A DNA stretch of 64,000 nucleotides from Heterodera schachtii (taxonomy: Eukaryota; Nematoda; Chromadorea; Rhabditida; Heteroderidae). Where the stretch lies: positions 5,624,328 through 5,688,327 of the forward strand of contig SIJG01000001.1 in NCBI GenBank assembly GCA_023374025.1, in the 5' to 3' direction. Position numbers and translations under genes: made by a program. Below the pieces are notes generated by a model. The model did not search any database. It had not been told where the DNA came from and worked only from the letters and a program-made list of their open reading frames with translations. Positions 12,901 through 22,979 of this stretch are shown here, in pieces; position 1 is the stretch's first letter, and each line of letters opens with the position of its first letter.

Positions 12901-14914
12901 GACGGTAAAATCGGCCCATAAATGCCGCGCCACCCCCGCGCCGGTGTTTCACAATTTCCCGCCCCAAAAAGGTTCGCCGGTCGTTTCGCGCATTGGACCA
13001 AAATACGCTGGAGGAACGGTTGGAATATGCCCTGAAAGGACAGCCCGAAAAGCGGAAAAGAGTGGCAAAAAAGTACAGACGGACGCACGACTATTTAATG
13101 ATGGCCTAAGAGAGGGGGGAAATCAGAAGAGAAAGAGAAAGACGAACTCACTTAAATTAAAGGACAGAAGTTTAATTAGAGATATTAATTAATTATCAGC
13201 TGTTTTTATTGTTACTAATTAGTAATTATTAAACAAATTACCATTTATAAAATCAACTCGGGCGAGTGAAAGAGAGAAAAAGAGAGAGGGACAGAAGAGA
13301 GGGTGGAGAAAAGCGAGAGATCAGACGATTAGAGTGAGATGAAAGACGTTGTCCCCTCCCCCTCCGTCAAAATTTGGGTGCTATGTCGTTATATAAAAAC
13401 CATCAATAAGGGCGTTATATAAAAAACCATCAAATGACCCATAATTTGCTAAAGTCAACCAAATTAAACATTCTTGGTATCATTCGATAGCCCTAACATT
13501 TCTCTATTAGTTCACCTAAATTTCAAAAAATTAGGTAAAGTTTGAGCAAAGTTATGGCCAAAGGTACACATGTTGCCAGGTTTTCACACATTTTTGGCCA
13601 TAACTTTTTTTAACCCAGATGAAATTTTTTGATTTGCAGGCTAATAGAGGACACATAGGGCTATCGACCAATAGCAAGATCACTTTATTTTGTTCGTTTT
13701 AAGAATGTTTTGATCAGAATTTTTAATGATCAAAATAATTTTATGTTTAATTAAAAAATTTCTGTTAGAAATTATTTTTGTTTTTTATTTTCTTGCTATT
13801 AGTCGATAGCCCTATGTGTCCTATATTAGCCTGCAAAATTTAAAAAAATTTCGTTAGGCTTAAAAAAAAGTTATGGCCAAAAATGTGTGAAAACCTGGTC
13901 ACATGTATACTTTTGGCCATAACTTTGCTCAAACTTGACCTAATTTTTTGAAATTTAGGTGAACTAATAGAGAAATGTTAGGGCTATCGAATTACCAAGA
14001 ATGTCTGATTTGGTTGACCTTGACAAAAGTTATGGGCAGTTTTTGGTTGAAAATTTCCATTTGATGGTTTTTATATAACGACTCAGCACCAAAATTTGTC
14101 CCGCCCTTCTTTTTGTGCACCGATGGACAAAAAGTGAAAAGGCCCACCAATTCGAAACTGCCCGACAATGAGATGGTGTTTTTGACCGCGTCCAGCTTGA
14201 TGATTTGGTAGAGGAACACGGACATGGACACGGAAATGATTTTGCTGGGATGGGTCACCGGCCGCGTGCCCTTCCGATAATATCGCAACAAATCGTCGTG
14301 CAGTCGGTACGTCACCGGCATTTCTTTGCGCCGAAGGGAACTTCAAAAGCAAAGAATTGACGCCTCGGGAAAATGCCATTCCCAATTAGTATTGGGATAA
14401 ATGTGCCAATGTTGAACCCAATAATCCTTCCGATCATCGCACCGTAACGCGTCTCTCTCTCGCACATTTAATTGCCCAGAATTGGCACTGACCGGAAGCT
14501 GCCGCTGTCCATGCCCAAGTGCCCGCCGGGGTGGGCCTGAGTCGTCCGTCGCCGTTTTCTCCTCAAATGCGCGGCCAATTGCGCAGCTTCTTCTTCCTCC
14601 TCCTCCGCATCCATTAACAGCTCATAATAGAAGCGTTTCCGCATCATTTTCTCCTCCGGCGGCGAACCGCCTGTGCTCAGCTGGGAACCCGACGGTGAAA
14701 GGGACGAACTGCTTGGCATTGTGTTGTCGTCGTTCTTTCTCAGATGCCTTAACCTCGCAAAATTCGTCGATTCTGTCACCGATGAAATTTCTGTCCGTTT
14801 GTCCTCAACAATTTGCGAGGAAAGGCACAGCACAGCCAATGGAAAAGAGAAGAGAAAGGCGCACATAAGTGCAAAAGCGAAGGAAAGGGACAAAAAAGGG
14901 AGGAATAATGGCAT
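6980..14914 (-). CDS. Cys-loop ligand-gated ion channel subunit (nicotinic receptor-like)
   Basis: I model 19 exons giving 732 residues: 14914-14493, 14340-14148, 10882-10816, 10738-10634, 10568-10541, 10483-10462, 10402-10374, 10121-9998, 9880-9770, 9680-9647, 9569-9518, 9472-9434, 9383-9283, 8999-8956, 8836-8779, 8637-8541, 8281-8002, 7421-7276, 7226-6980. All phases agree. The N-terminus is a hydrophobic signal segment followed by a charged, Glu-rich stretch. The ligand-binding domain follows (LHDDLLRYYRKGTRP, QDEFLQWDP, DIWIPEF, and the Cys-loop ending VDVKFFPFD-x-QRC), then TM1 (FNLVIPSAII), TM2 (GIMTLMSMSMILLAIVEDMP), TM3, a long basic loop and TM4 near the C-terminus. There is no vicinal Cys pair in loop C, so it looks like a non-alpha subunit. 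The anion-channel PAR motif before TM2 is absent, but ion and ligand are not predictable. Intron 9433-9384 starts with GC. Exon 17 ends in a 14-base G run at its donor. The first exon and the 8281-8002 loop exon are the least certain. Confidence 0.85.
11302..13109 (+). CDS. Secreted EGF-ShK-nitrobindin domain protein, nested in channel intron
   Basis: Ten exons in consistent phase: 11302-11431, 11478-11600, 11788-11798, 11868-11997, 12038-12165, 12441-12499, 12548-12605, 12643-12703, 12783-12904, 12972-13109; 319 residues. Residues 1 to about 37 are a signal peptide. An EGF-like domain follows (CNADKSSVGCGPAGKC to CQCASGRMGTEC), then a ShKT domain (PCQDIYNSCDRW to NCPFTCGIC). The remaining half matches the nitrobindin/THAP4 C-terminal fold: EPLAWFVGRW, a PPLN turn, EVGFLT, VAMELVSNTG and IMTIEEGELFG. 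Nitrobindins are ten-stranded barrels that bind haem, normally inside cells; a secreted EGF-ShK fusion is inferred here. The C-terminal strand lacks the usual haem-ligand His. Exon 3 is only 11 nt. The 37 nt intron 12606-12642 is the weakest junction; without it the frame breaks. The whole gene lies in intron 2 of the oppositely oriented ion-channel gene. Confidence 0.8.
12209..12390. mobile_element. Small inverted-repeat element in an intron
   Basis: A 22 bp GC-rich sequence at 12209-12230 (ACTCC...CCGAAATTCCGCC) recurs inverted at 12369-12390 with about three mismatches. Between them is AT-rich, partly self-complementary sequence. The 182 bp unit lies within the 275 bp intron that splits the nitrobindin domain, the longest intron of that half of the gene. 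It looks like a non-autonomous inverted-repeat insertion. I found no clear target duplication. Confidence 0.5.
13367..14099. mobile_element. Long foldback (inverted-repeat) element
   Basis: Two arms of about 310-320 bp, roughly 13367-13696 and 13787-14099, are reverse complements of each other with scattered mismatches, around a 90 bp AT-rich centre. The ends read AAATTTGGGTGCT and its complement. The left end carries a partial tandem duplication of GTTATATAAAAAACCATCAA. Each arm holds GGCCATAACTTT twice and one ATTCTTGGTAT-type motif that also occurs in other repeats of this window. There is no coding capacity, so this is a non-autonomous foldback/MITE-like element. It ends about 50 bp from the donor of channel exon 2. 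Confidence 0.8.
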
Positions 14915-16322
14915 TAATTAGGCAAAACGAACAAAATGGCATTAATTAATCGCTGTTGAAACAAAAACACTGCCAAAATGCGAAAATCCATCCAAGGAAA
15001 GGCAAAGTGTTTGATTTTTATGGCACAAAATTTAATTTGACAATAATAACCGAATGAAAAGCAGCTAATGAATAATCAATTAATTTGGTCTTGTGCCCCA
15101 TTTTTAAACGAATTTGCCGCACAGTAAATGCACGCGAAGCATCGTCATTTGGCAAATTGCGTTGTGCCAAAAACAAAAAAAGGGGCTAGATAATTTGTCG
15201 GTAAATATTGAATTTCGGTATTTGAGAATGGCGAATTGGGGTGGCGAAGGGTCCCGGAGGGGGGGGGGGGGGAAACTCTCCGGGAAAAAGGGGGGGGGGA
15301 GGGCAAGCCAAAGGGATGAGCTCGCGGCGGCGCCGATGAAAGAACCCTTCGAGGGTCATCGTGGAGCCGAAAGGGCCGAGAGGCACTTTCGAGCGGACGA
15401 CGATGAGCTTGAGAAGGGCCAATTTCCACCACAACTTTGTATGGGAACAAACAAATAAATATAAAATACCCTCCTCCCCCACTTTTGTTTGGCCCGCATT
15501 AAATGGGCGGCGCCGGTGGCGGAGGGGGGGGGGGGGAGGGGGCACAAATCGGCGGTGCCGAAAATATTGGGAGGAAAGCGGCGCAACGGAACGCCAAAGG
15601 CAATGGCCAAAAAGAGAAAGAAAGTGAGGATGAGACGATGATGAGGATGGTGATGATTATGGTGAATTATGGCGATGATTGAATTCACATTTATTTTTAC
15701 GACATTTTCCGATTTTCGCTATTTAAAGGGAATTTAAATTTTAAGCCCGCGCGAGTTTCGATTCGAATGTTTCGCTTTTCGCAACTGCCAAAAAGTGTCC
15801 CGCTGGGCCATTGCATTGGCCGAACGAACGGAGGAAAAAAAGAAAGAAAAAGAAAGGCATTGGCATTGGACAAATTCTCTTTTTTCCTCCCCCGGCGGAC
15901 CTTCAAATGTAAAAGGAAGCAATTAAATATATATTTTGGTTCTTCGGTTGGGTCAGAGGGCGAAGAAAAGCCCAAAATGTGTTGAGAAATGAGCAGAAAA
16001 TGGCGGAACAAAGCAAAGGAAAATCCAACAAAATCGGGGAAAATAAATCATTCGTTCATTTGGGCATTGACCAAAAATTGGCGAAAATTGTCAAAATTTG
16101 CAAAAATTGACAATTTTGAGGGGGGGGGGGGGAAATTAAAAAGTAAAAAGCGAATGAATAAATTGGAAAAAAAGAGATGAAAGGGAAAGAAAAAAGGCAT
16201 TTGAAATTCAAATGAAATGAATTGAGAAAAGAAAGGCGAAGGAATCGGCGGAGGAAAAAGCGCAGGTGAAAAGAGAGAAAGAAACGGACAAAACAATTAA
16301 TTAATTAATTAGCAAAAGCAAT

Positions 16323-16396
<74 letters not shown>

Positions 16397-16405
16397 AGAG
16401 AGAGA

Positions 16406-16438
<33 letters not shown>

Positions 16439-16453
16439 GAGAGAGAGAGAGGA

Positions 16454-16518
<65 letters not shown>

Positions 16519-17298
16519 AGAGACGAGAGAGGAAGAGAGAGAGGAGAGAAAGCGAAACAATTCGAAAATATGCAACGAAAGTGAAGGGGAAAAAAGGGGG
16601 AAAGAAAATGCCAACGGCACGATTATGATGATAATGATGGCGATGGCATTATCCCAAATGCAACACCACCACCACCAATCACATCATTCTTCTCGTCGCT
16701 TCCCAATGAATGGGAGGGAAAAGAAATTAGCGCCGATTCACCGGCACCGCCGCCGGAGGGATGGGACTCATTCCCTCCCCCTCCCCCCCCCCGCCGGGCG
16801 ATGCCATTGCCTTTATTGGAACAGGCAAAGATTGAGGAGAGTGGGGGGGGGGAGAGATGTCGGATGAATGTCTCTTCCGTGTGCCCAATTCGCCCCGGGG
16901 GAAAGAACTCCCGAGGGACCGCGGCTCATATCGTCGGCCACACCCCCGCCGGGGGCGAAGGCATTTTCGACTTTCCCTCCCCACAGAGAAACGCCGCAGG
17001 GAAACGGCAGATGAAAAAATTTTGCACATGCCGACGAGGGGGGGGGGGGATGTTTTGCCCACTTAATACAGTCAGTGGGCCGATTGCGCTGCCTTTGCTT
17101 TGTTTCATCGTAATAATTTCCCCGATAAAATTTATTTGATATAAATAAATTAGAAATTACAATTTGAAAGGATTTTTAAGGAAAGAACAATTTTGTACGG
17201 CATATTCTATGGGGAAAGGCAGGCACACAGAGAGAGAGAGAGTCCTTTTGCCAACAGCGACCGCCGCTTCTCCTTTTGTATCTTTACTTTCCCTGTCC
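14915..17298. other. Spacer between channel and hydratase genes
   Basis: No gene can be supported. The stretch contains poly-G/poly-C tracts (15258-15271, 16120-16132, 17040-17049), a large GA microsatellite (listed separately), and a minus-strand open frame at 15688-15356 with a hydrophobic start but no recognisable domain. The upstream promoter of the ion-channel gene should lie in its left part. I see no clear TATA box. Confidence 0.5.
16327..16553. repeat. (GA)n microsatellite, imperfect
   Basis: About 225 bp of almost pure GA dinucleotides with occasional AGGAGA and AAGAGA interruptions. It creates spurious Arg/Glu and Ser/Leu open frames on the two strands. Confidence 0.95.
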
Positions 17299-19375
17299 CT
17301 ATGAGTTTTGCCAGTTGGGTTTGCGCTTCTCCTGAAATGCCTCCATGCCTTCTTTGCGGTCATTCTGGAAAGGGTTTTCAAAAATGTTGAAAAATGAATT
17401 AATTATTTGCCGTTGCAAAAGAAGCGTGGAAAAGTCGTCGCTCGAACAAAAGGCCTAAAAGAGCAAATTTCATATACACAAGCGAATGAACTGATTATTT
17501 TTAGGGTTGATGCTTAAAGGGAAATGCATTAAAATGCTGAAAATGGGCCGGTGAATGTCCCAATTGTGGCACCCATTCAAAGCCAATTCCTCGGCAATGT
17601 CTCTGTGCTGCCCTTCGCCCTCTCACCTTCTTGGAGCGTCGTTTCGTATGAACGGTTCACCGCCTGTTTCGCCATTCCGACCATCAGTGGTGAATTTGCT
17701 GCAATTTTTTCGCCCAATTTGATCGCCTCCGACACCAACTGATCAGGCGGAAACACCTGCAAATACAACAAATAATTAATTAATATGGCCTTATTTGCAA
17801 GGGTTCTGCTCACCTCCGCGACAAGTCCGCTTTCGAGTGCTTTGCTGGCGTTGATCGGTTCGCCAGTCAAACACATTTTCATGGCCAGCGACTTGCCAAC
17901 AATTCTGAACATAAACAGAGTAAAATTACGGACTCAATTCATTGAAGTGCCCATTTTGGGTGGGGGAGAGTTTTTTTTATCGGTTTTTTATTAAAAATAC
18001 AATTAAATTTAATTTGTGCCATCGCCGTCCCTCCCATTGACACCTCGCTAGACGTTGAGTTCCACCGGCTCCTGAAATAATTTTATATAACAAAATTGGC
18101 CTAATTAAGTACCAGGGATTGTCCCGATTTTGATTTCCGGCTGTCCAAACATGGCCTTCTCTCCCGCGTAAATGATGTCGCACATCATAGCCAACTAAAT
18201 GACAAATGTTTAAACGGCCAAATTGGCGAAACCCCCCCCCCCCCCGAGTCTCTTTCACCTCACATCCACCCCCGAGGGCGTGTCCGTTGACCGCCGCAAT
18301 TGTCGGCTTTCGTACAGTCGCAACTTGGGACCAATTCTCCAAAAAGCCGCCACCGAAAACCTCGGCAAATTTCTTCGGCACCATTTCCTTAATGTCGGCG
18401 CCGGCTAAAAAGTTGAAGAATATTACAACGACAAAAAGCGAAAGAAACGCATAGAACGGACACCTGCGAAAGCCCTTTCACTGCCGGTGAGAACGATGGC
18501 ATGGACTCCGTCGTCTTTGTCCAAATAAGTGAGGGAATGGGCGAGCTATGAAAGAAAGTGGACAATGAAAGAAAATATTCGTTTTTTGTTTAGTAAAAAT
18601 CAAATAATTTGGAAGAGCTGAAAATGCAAATGGTGGGACCACCAAATGAGTGTTACTTATTGTTAACCTCGTCCATCAATTGGCTGCATAATGCGTTCAG
18701 TGCCTTCGGTCGGTTCAGTGTGATCAGTGCGACGACGTCGTCGGCGCCCACTCTCTCCACTTTGATCATTTCGTAATTGGTCATAACTGACAATGGCACA
18801 TTTCAATGGCAAAATTTATTTTGAGTGATTTGATTTTAAAGCTATCATCCATAAAATGCACCCTTAAAACTTCGCGTCCTTTCTTTTTGACAAGCCAAAT
18901 TTGTCGCTTCGCATTCATTGGAAATTTCATTGATTTGAATTTTTGTGAATTCGTCCAAAAGAAAGGAGGTTTTATTTGTCATTTTTTGTTGTCAGAAAAG
19001 GGAAAATTATTGACGAAGGAAAAGAAAAGAGTGAAAACGAAGAGTTAAATGAACGATTTGTTATCATAGAATTCAGGGATTGATAAGACAAATTCGTTGA
19101 CTGATAAAGTTGCGAAAATGAAGAATCCAGGAAAAATCTGTATTTACATGAATTCCCAGCCCTAATAATGAGACACAGAATATTTTGAAGATAAACCCAA
19201 GCAAAAAAATTCATTTCCAAATCTAACGAAAAATTTTGTCGAATTTTTTTTCATTTACAGTAAAAATAAATATTGAACCTGGCGTTGAAAATTTCCGAGC
19301 CTGTTGTATGAGAGAATAGGAGGCCACTGCCAGCGGTTGTCTAAGAGATAAAAATGGCATTAATTTGGTGAACAT
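17299..19375 (-). CDS. ech-6: Mitochondrial short-chain enoyl-CoA hydratase (ECHS1/ECH-6 type)
   Basis: Ten exons: 19375-19279, 18786-18668, 18545-18464, 18404-18259, 18194-18113, 18071-18044, 17904-17814, 17756-17627, 17454-17411, 17364-17299; 294 residues, as usual for ECHS1. It catalyses hydration of 2-trans-enoyl-CoA to 3-hydroxyacyl-CoA in beta-oxidation and branched-chain amino acid breakdown. The first exon encodes a basic, Ser/Leu/Gln-rich start typical of a mitochondrial presequence. The crotonase core shows the oxyanion-hole motif AGADIKEM and both catalytic Glu positions, in [17 protein letters not shown] and in [16 protein letters not shown]. The C-terminus is [15 protein letters not shown]. 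The intron before the last exon (17410-17365) begins with GC rather than GT. Intron 1 contains a stray transposon end near 19151-19164. The symbol is by homology to the C. elegans mitochondrial enzyme. Confidence 0.93.
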
Positions 19376-19976
19376 TTTGATGAGTTTAGGTGTAAAGCAA
19401 TAAAAGAAAGGCGACGCCTGAAATCAGTTCATTTAATTTGTCAAATCATGCGATAATTTCCCTATGAAATGGGCCGATGAATATTTGTATTTCTCTACGC
19501 CACAAAGAAAAAATGCTCACAAACAGTCGCTGCGTTGTGGTCCTTCCCCCCCCCCCCCCTCTCTTTCTCCGTTTGGGCGGACGGAGGAATATTATCGATA
19601 AAAGGAGACAACAAAATCGAAAAAGTCACGCCACCGCGACCAAATAAAAACATAATTCACTGATATAATATTGTTTGTAAAAACAAATGGTAGGTAAATA
19701 TTGTTCATCGAGGAATGAACCGGGGTAAAATATGGTCAACAAGGACTTTTTTGACTTCGTTTTTGACCCAACTCGTTTTTAGGTCGCCAGAGAAGTTCAA
19801 GGTTTTTTGGGTCGCTGATCATTAATAGACAAATTCTATAAATCTGACGTCATTTAAAAGTCCTTTACTAACTTTATTAGACCAATAAACCGAAAGGTAA
19901 AAACCTAACTCGTTTTTGACCCAAATCGTTTTTATTACCCCAATTCGGTTTTTGGTAGAAATTCGGGTACTTGTCT

Positions 19977-20440
19977 AGTTTACGGGATACTTTTAACATA
20001 CATTTTCAGATGCCTATAAATTTGTTTTAGAAATCAATGAAAATAAGTTTTAAGGGGTTTTCGAGGTCGCTGATCACGAATACAGAATCCGTTTTTGCCA
20101 ATCTCAAACCCCTGACCCGAACTCGAACAAAAACAAAATTCGAAAATATGTATGGATGATAGCCTCATTGGCATCTTGCCCATGAGGGTACAGGAAGCAT
20201 AAAATTTGAAAATTTATGAATGGTATCCTCATGGGCATCTTGCCAATGAAGGTATTATTGGTACATGAAGCCTATCAATTCTTTGTCCCTTTACAGCCCA
20301 CGTAGTGAATGGTATCGCTGATCTGAGCCCGGATTCGTGATCAGCGACCTCGAAAACCCCTTAAAACTTATTTTCATTGATTTCTAAAACAAATTTATAG
20401 GCATCTGAAAATGTATGTTAAAAGTATCCCGTTAAACCGC
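19977..20440. mobile_element. Foldback element
   Basis: The sequence starting GTTTACGGGATACTTTTAAC (19977 to about 20087) recurs as its reverse complement at about 20328-20440. The arms are nearly identical for 105-110 bp and include the phrase GTCGCTGATCACGAAT. The loop holds two degenerate copies of a CTCATTGGCATCTTGCC unit. There is no coding capacity. A related partial copy of the GGTCGCTGATCA phrase lies just upstream at about 19810, suggesting older layers of the same family. Confidence 0.75.
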
Positions 20441-21386
20441 GTCCAGACATTTGCGGACGAACATTTGCGGACGGACATTTCGGACGGACATTTGCGGACA
20501 ATTTCGGGAAAAATTATAAATTTCTTATAAAAAAAATTCTCAAAATATGGAATGCAACCGTATTAAATATTCTTGGTAGTGTTCGTCCTAAAGCATTTGA
20601 AAAACTCTATAAACCTGCAAATTTCCAAATTTTTTTATTCATGTACAAAATAATCAGGGCAAAACGTTGGAAAAACTAGTTTTTTGAGTTGCTTCTGGCC
20701 ATAACTTCTTTGAAACTTAGATAAAATTTATAAAATTTTGAAAATTAATAATAAACACATAAAGCTAGCGAACAATACCAAGAATGCTTAATTTTTTGAC
20801 AATTGGTCTAAAAAGTCTTCGGCGACGTTTTGAGGTGCACCCAAAAATGTGCTTTTCCCCACTTTGGCACCTATATTTAACAACAATGTATTGGTTAAAA
20901 AAGGCAATTTTTTTCTGAAACAAAATGTTTTTGATAGAAGACAGAAAGGTCTAAAAATTGATATAAATAAAAAACTCTATAATAATTTTGGGCCTTGGAA
21001 TTTCGGTTTTCCTTTCCGAAAATTTTTGGGATCTCAAAATGCTATCCAATTGAACGAGTTATCTAGGGTTATTCCCCTACTATCTGGGAAAAAAGTCGGG
21101 GAGCTGGTATCAAATTCCACGACAAGATTATATAAAAGCTAAATCTTTTAAAATGTTGGGGGGGGGGGGAGGTCAAAAACTTGGTCAAATAGAAAAAAAT
21201 AATTGTTTTTTCTAAAAATAAAGAAAGCACTCTCAACCGACAGAGTGAAACGGATGACGTTCGAATTCCTCAAATGGTGTTGGGCACGGTTCCCGGTGAT
21301 TTCGTCAGTGAGTGATTTCGTCAGTAAGTGATTTCGTCAGTGAGTGATTTCGTCAGTGAAAATTAATTTTTTTTAAAAACATATAC

Positions 21387-21867
21387 CTAGCTATGCAATG
21401 GTAAAGATTATTGGTCCCGAAAAAATTTTTTAAAATAAGTTTTGAGAAAATTATTTTCAGGAGTAATCCGAGGCGCTTACGAACCTCCTTTATCAGGCTC
21501 AATTTCGAACGCCGAACCCGGATTCGAACATTTTTTGAAAATTTAAAATTCTCATTTTTTGCAATGCTTGTTGATTGCAGCCAATGTCTTTTTCGTTTTT
21601 ATATCTGAATCCCTTGGTGTTTTTCTTCATCTTTATTGTACAATTCGATCAATTCCTTGGTAATAGTACCGATGGTAGCCACCATTTTTCGAAAAAAAAT
21701 TCCAATTTTTTTCTCGATTGTTCGAATCCGGGTTCGGGGTTCGTAATTGAGCCTAAAGAAGGCAGATTCGTAATAAGCGCCTCGGAACACCCCTAAAATG
21801 ATTTTCAAAAAACTTAAAAAAAAATTTTTTTTTTGGGACCAATAATCTTTACCATTGCCCCTAGCTA
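21387..21867. mobile_element. Foldback element nested in larger repeat
   Basis: The arms run about 21387-21545 and 21705-21867. The outer part reads GCAATGGTAAAGATTATTGG and its complement, followed by a shared stretch containing GAGGCGCTTA and TTCGAATCCGGGTTCG-like sequence. The loop is about 160 bp. There is no protein. The TTCGAATCC core resembles a tRNA B box but has no tRNA fold around it. Confidence 0.75.
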
Positions 21868-22154
21868 GCCAAATATTAGAAAAAAAATTCCAGTGGGAAA
21901 AACAAGCTCGTAAATGTTCTAAAGGGATCACGATTTGCAATCTACAAGTTTCTCAATTGTTGTCCTGTCGAACGTATTTTGATTTGCTCTTTTAATGTTG
22001 CCCCCTTATTGATAGAGCTGATCTGGGTTGCGCTGAAAATCAGCTAATGTTCTACTAAAAAAGGTATAAGTAGCCTCCATCTCCATAGTGATCGGCTTAC
22101 GCATACGATTTGATTTACAGACAGAAAGCTGACTTACAAAATATTAGTAAGAAA

Positions 22155-22258
22155 CAGGGGTGGAGCGCGGACAGAAAAATCCCACGGTTGCGGATTCAAA
22201 TTGCCACAGGCGTGAATCACGGCTCGCAAAAAAATCTCGCAGTCGCGCTTCACCCCTG
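22155..22258. mobile_element. hAT-like MITE, 104 bp, perfect 8 bp target duplication
   Basis: The ends are CAGGGGTGGAGCGCG and its near-perfect inverse CGCGCTTCACCCCTG. The element is flanked directly by GTAAGAAA on the left (22147-22154) and GTAAGAAA on the right (22259-22266). An 8 bp target duplication and CAGGG-type ends are hallmarks of the hAT superfamily. At 104 bp it cannot be autonomous. Confidence 0.85.
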
Positions 22259-22351
22259 GTAAGAAATTTAAAAGCGAAATTTCGAGGTTAGTGCAGAATG
22301 ATAATGGCCTGGCGATCTTCTAGAAATGAACATACAGGAGAAGGTTATAAG

Positions 22352-22979
22352 TAGGGCGAGGATTCTTAGTTTTTTAACTAGTTTTTCTGCGGCTTAGTTA
22401 CGACGAGAAATGCGCGAAAAACACATTTTTAGCTCGGAAATTCTTCGTTTTAACGCCACTATTCATCACTAGGAATCACTATTTTGGAGCTTCGCCACTA
22501 AAAAAAATTATTTTGGAAGTTGGCCATTAAAATAATTTTTTGCCACTATTTTGGCGTTTCGTCACTATTTTTGCCAATATTTTGGCATTTTTTTGGAAAA
22601 TTTCCCAAAAAATGGAATAAAAACAAAAATACACCCCCAAAAATCGACCTAAAAAATTCAAAAAATACACCCCTAAGAATCGACCTAAAAATTTTAAAAA
22701 TACACCCCCTAAGAATGGGAAAAATTTCACAAAAATTCTTCCCCCAACTATTTTTTCCTTGTTCAATATTTGCTAAGAAAATATTTTGTAATTGCAATCA
22801 GTGGATAAAATTGTTTGCCTCAATTTCAAATTATTTTCAAATTAAAAACAGCTATTTAAAAAATTACACCACTAAATTTAGAACTTTTTCGCCACTATTT
22901 TTGCCACTATTTTGGCATTTTTTTGTCACTATTTAGTTAATTATTTTGGGGTTTTTTGCCACTAAAAATCCTCGCCCTA
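22352..22979. mobile_element. hAT-like MITE, 628 bp, perfect 8 bp target duplication
   Basis: The terminal inverted repeats are TAGGGCGAGGATT and AATCCTCGCCCTA. Both sides carry GTTATAAG (22344-22351 and 22980-22987). The interior is AT-rich with repeated TTTTGCCACTATTTTGG phrases and no transposase. The intact target duplication suggests a fairly recent insertion into the older 20442-23374 repeat. Confidence 0.88.

Noticed and set aside
15356..15688. Minus-strand 110-codon frame with a hydrophobic start, possibly a secreted peptide
   Set aside because: The rest is His- and Ser-repeat and poly-Pro low complexity, no acceptor or conserved part supports it.
16309..16620. Arg/Glu-repeat and Ser/Leu-repeat frames
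   Set aside because: Both are translations of the GA microsatellite.
21296..21358. Regular direct repeats that could suggest a CRISPR array
   Set aside because: Units are contiguous without unique spacers, the genome is eukaryotic, and the array is the end of an inverted-repeat element.
21710..21740. tRNA B-box-like TTCGAATCC (also at about 25985)
   Set aside because: No acceptor stem, D arm or anticodon arm around either; both are parts of inverted repeats.
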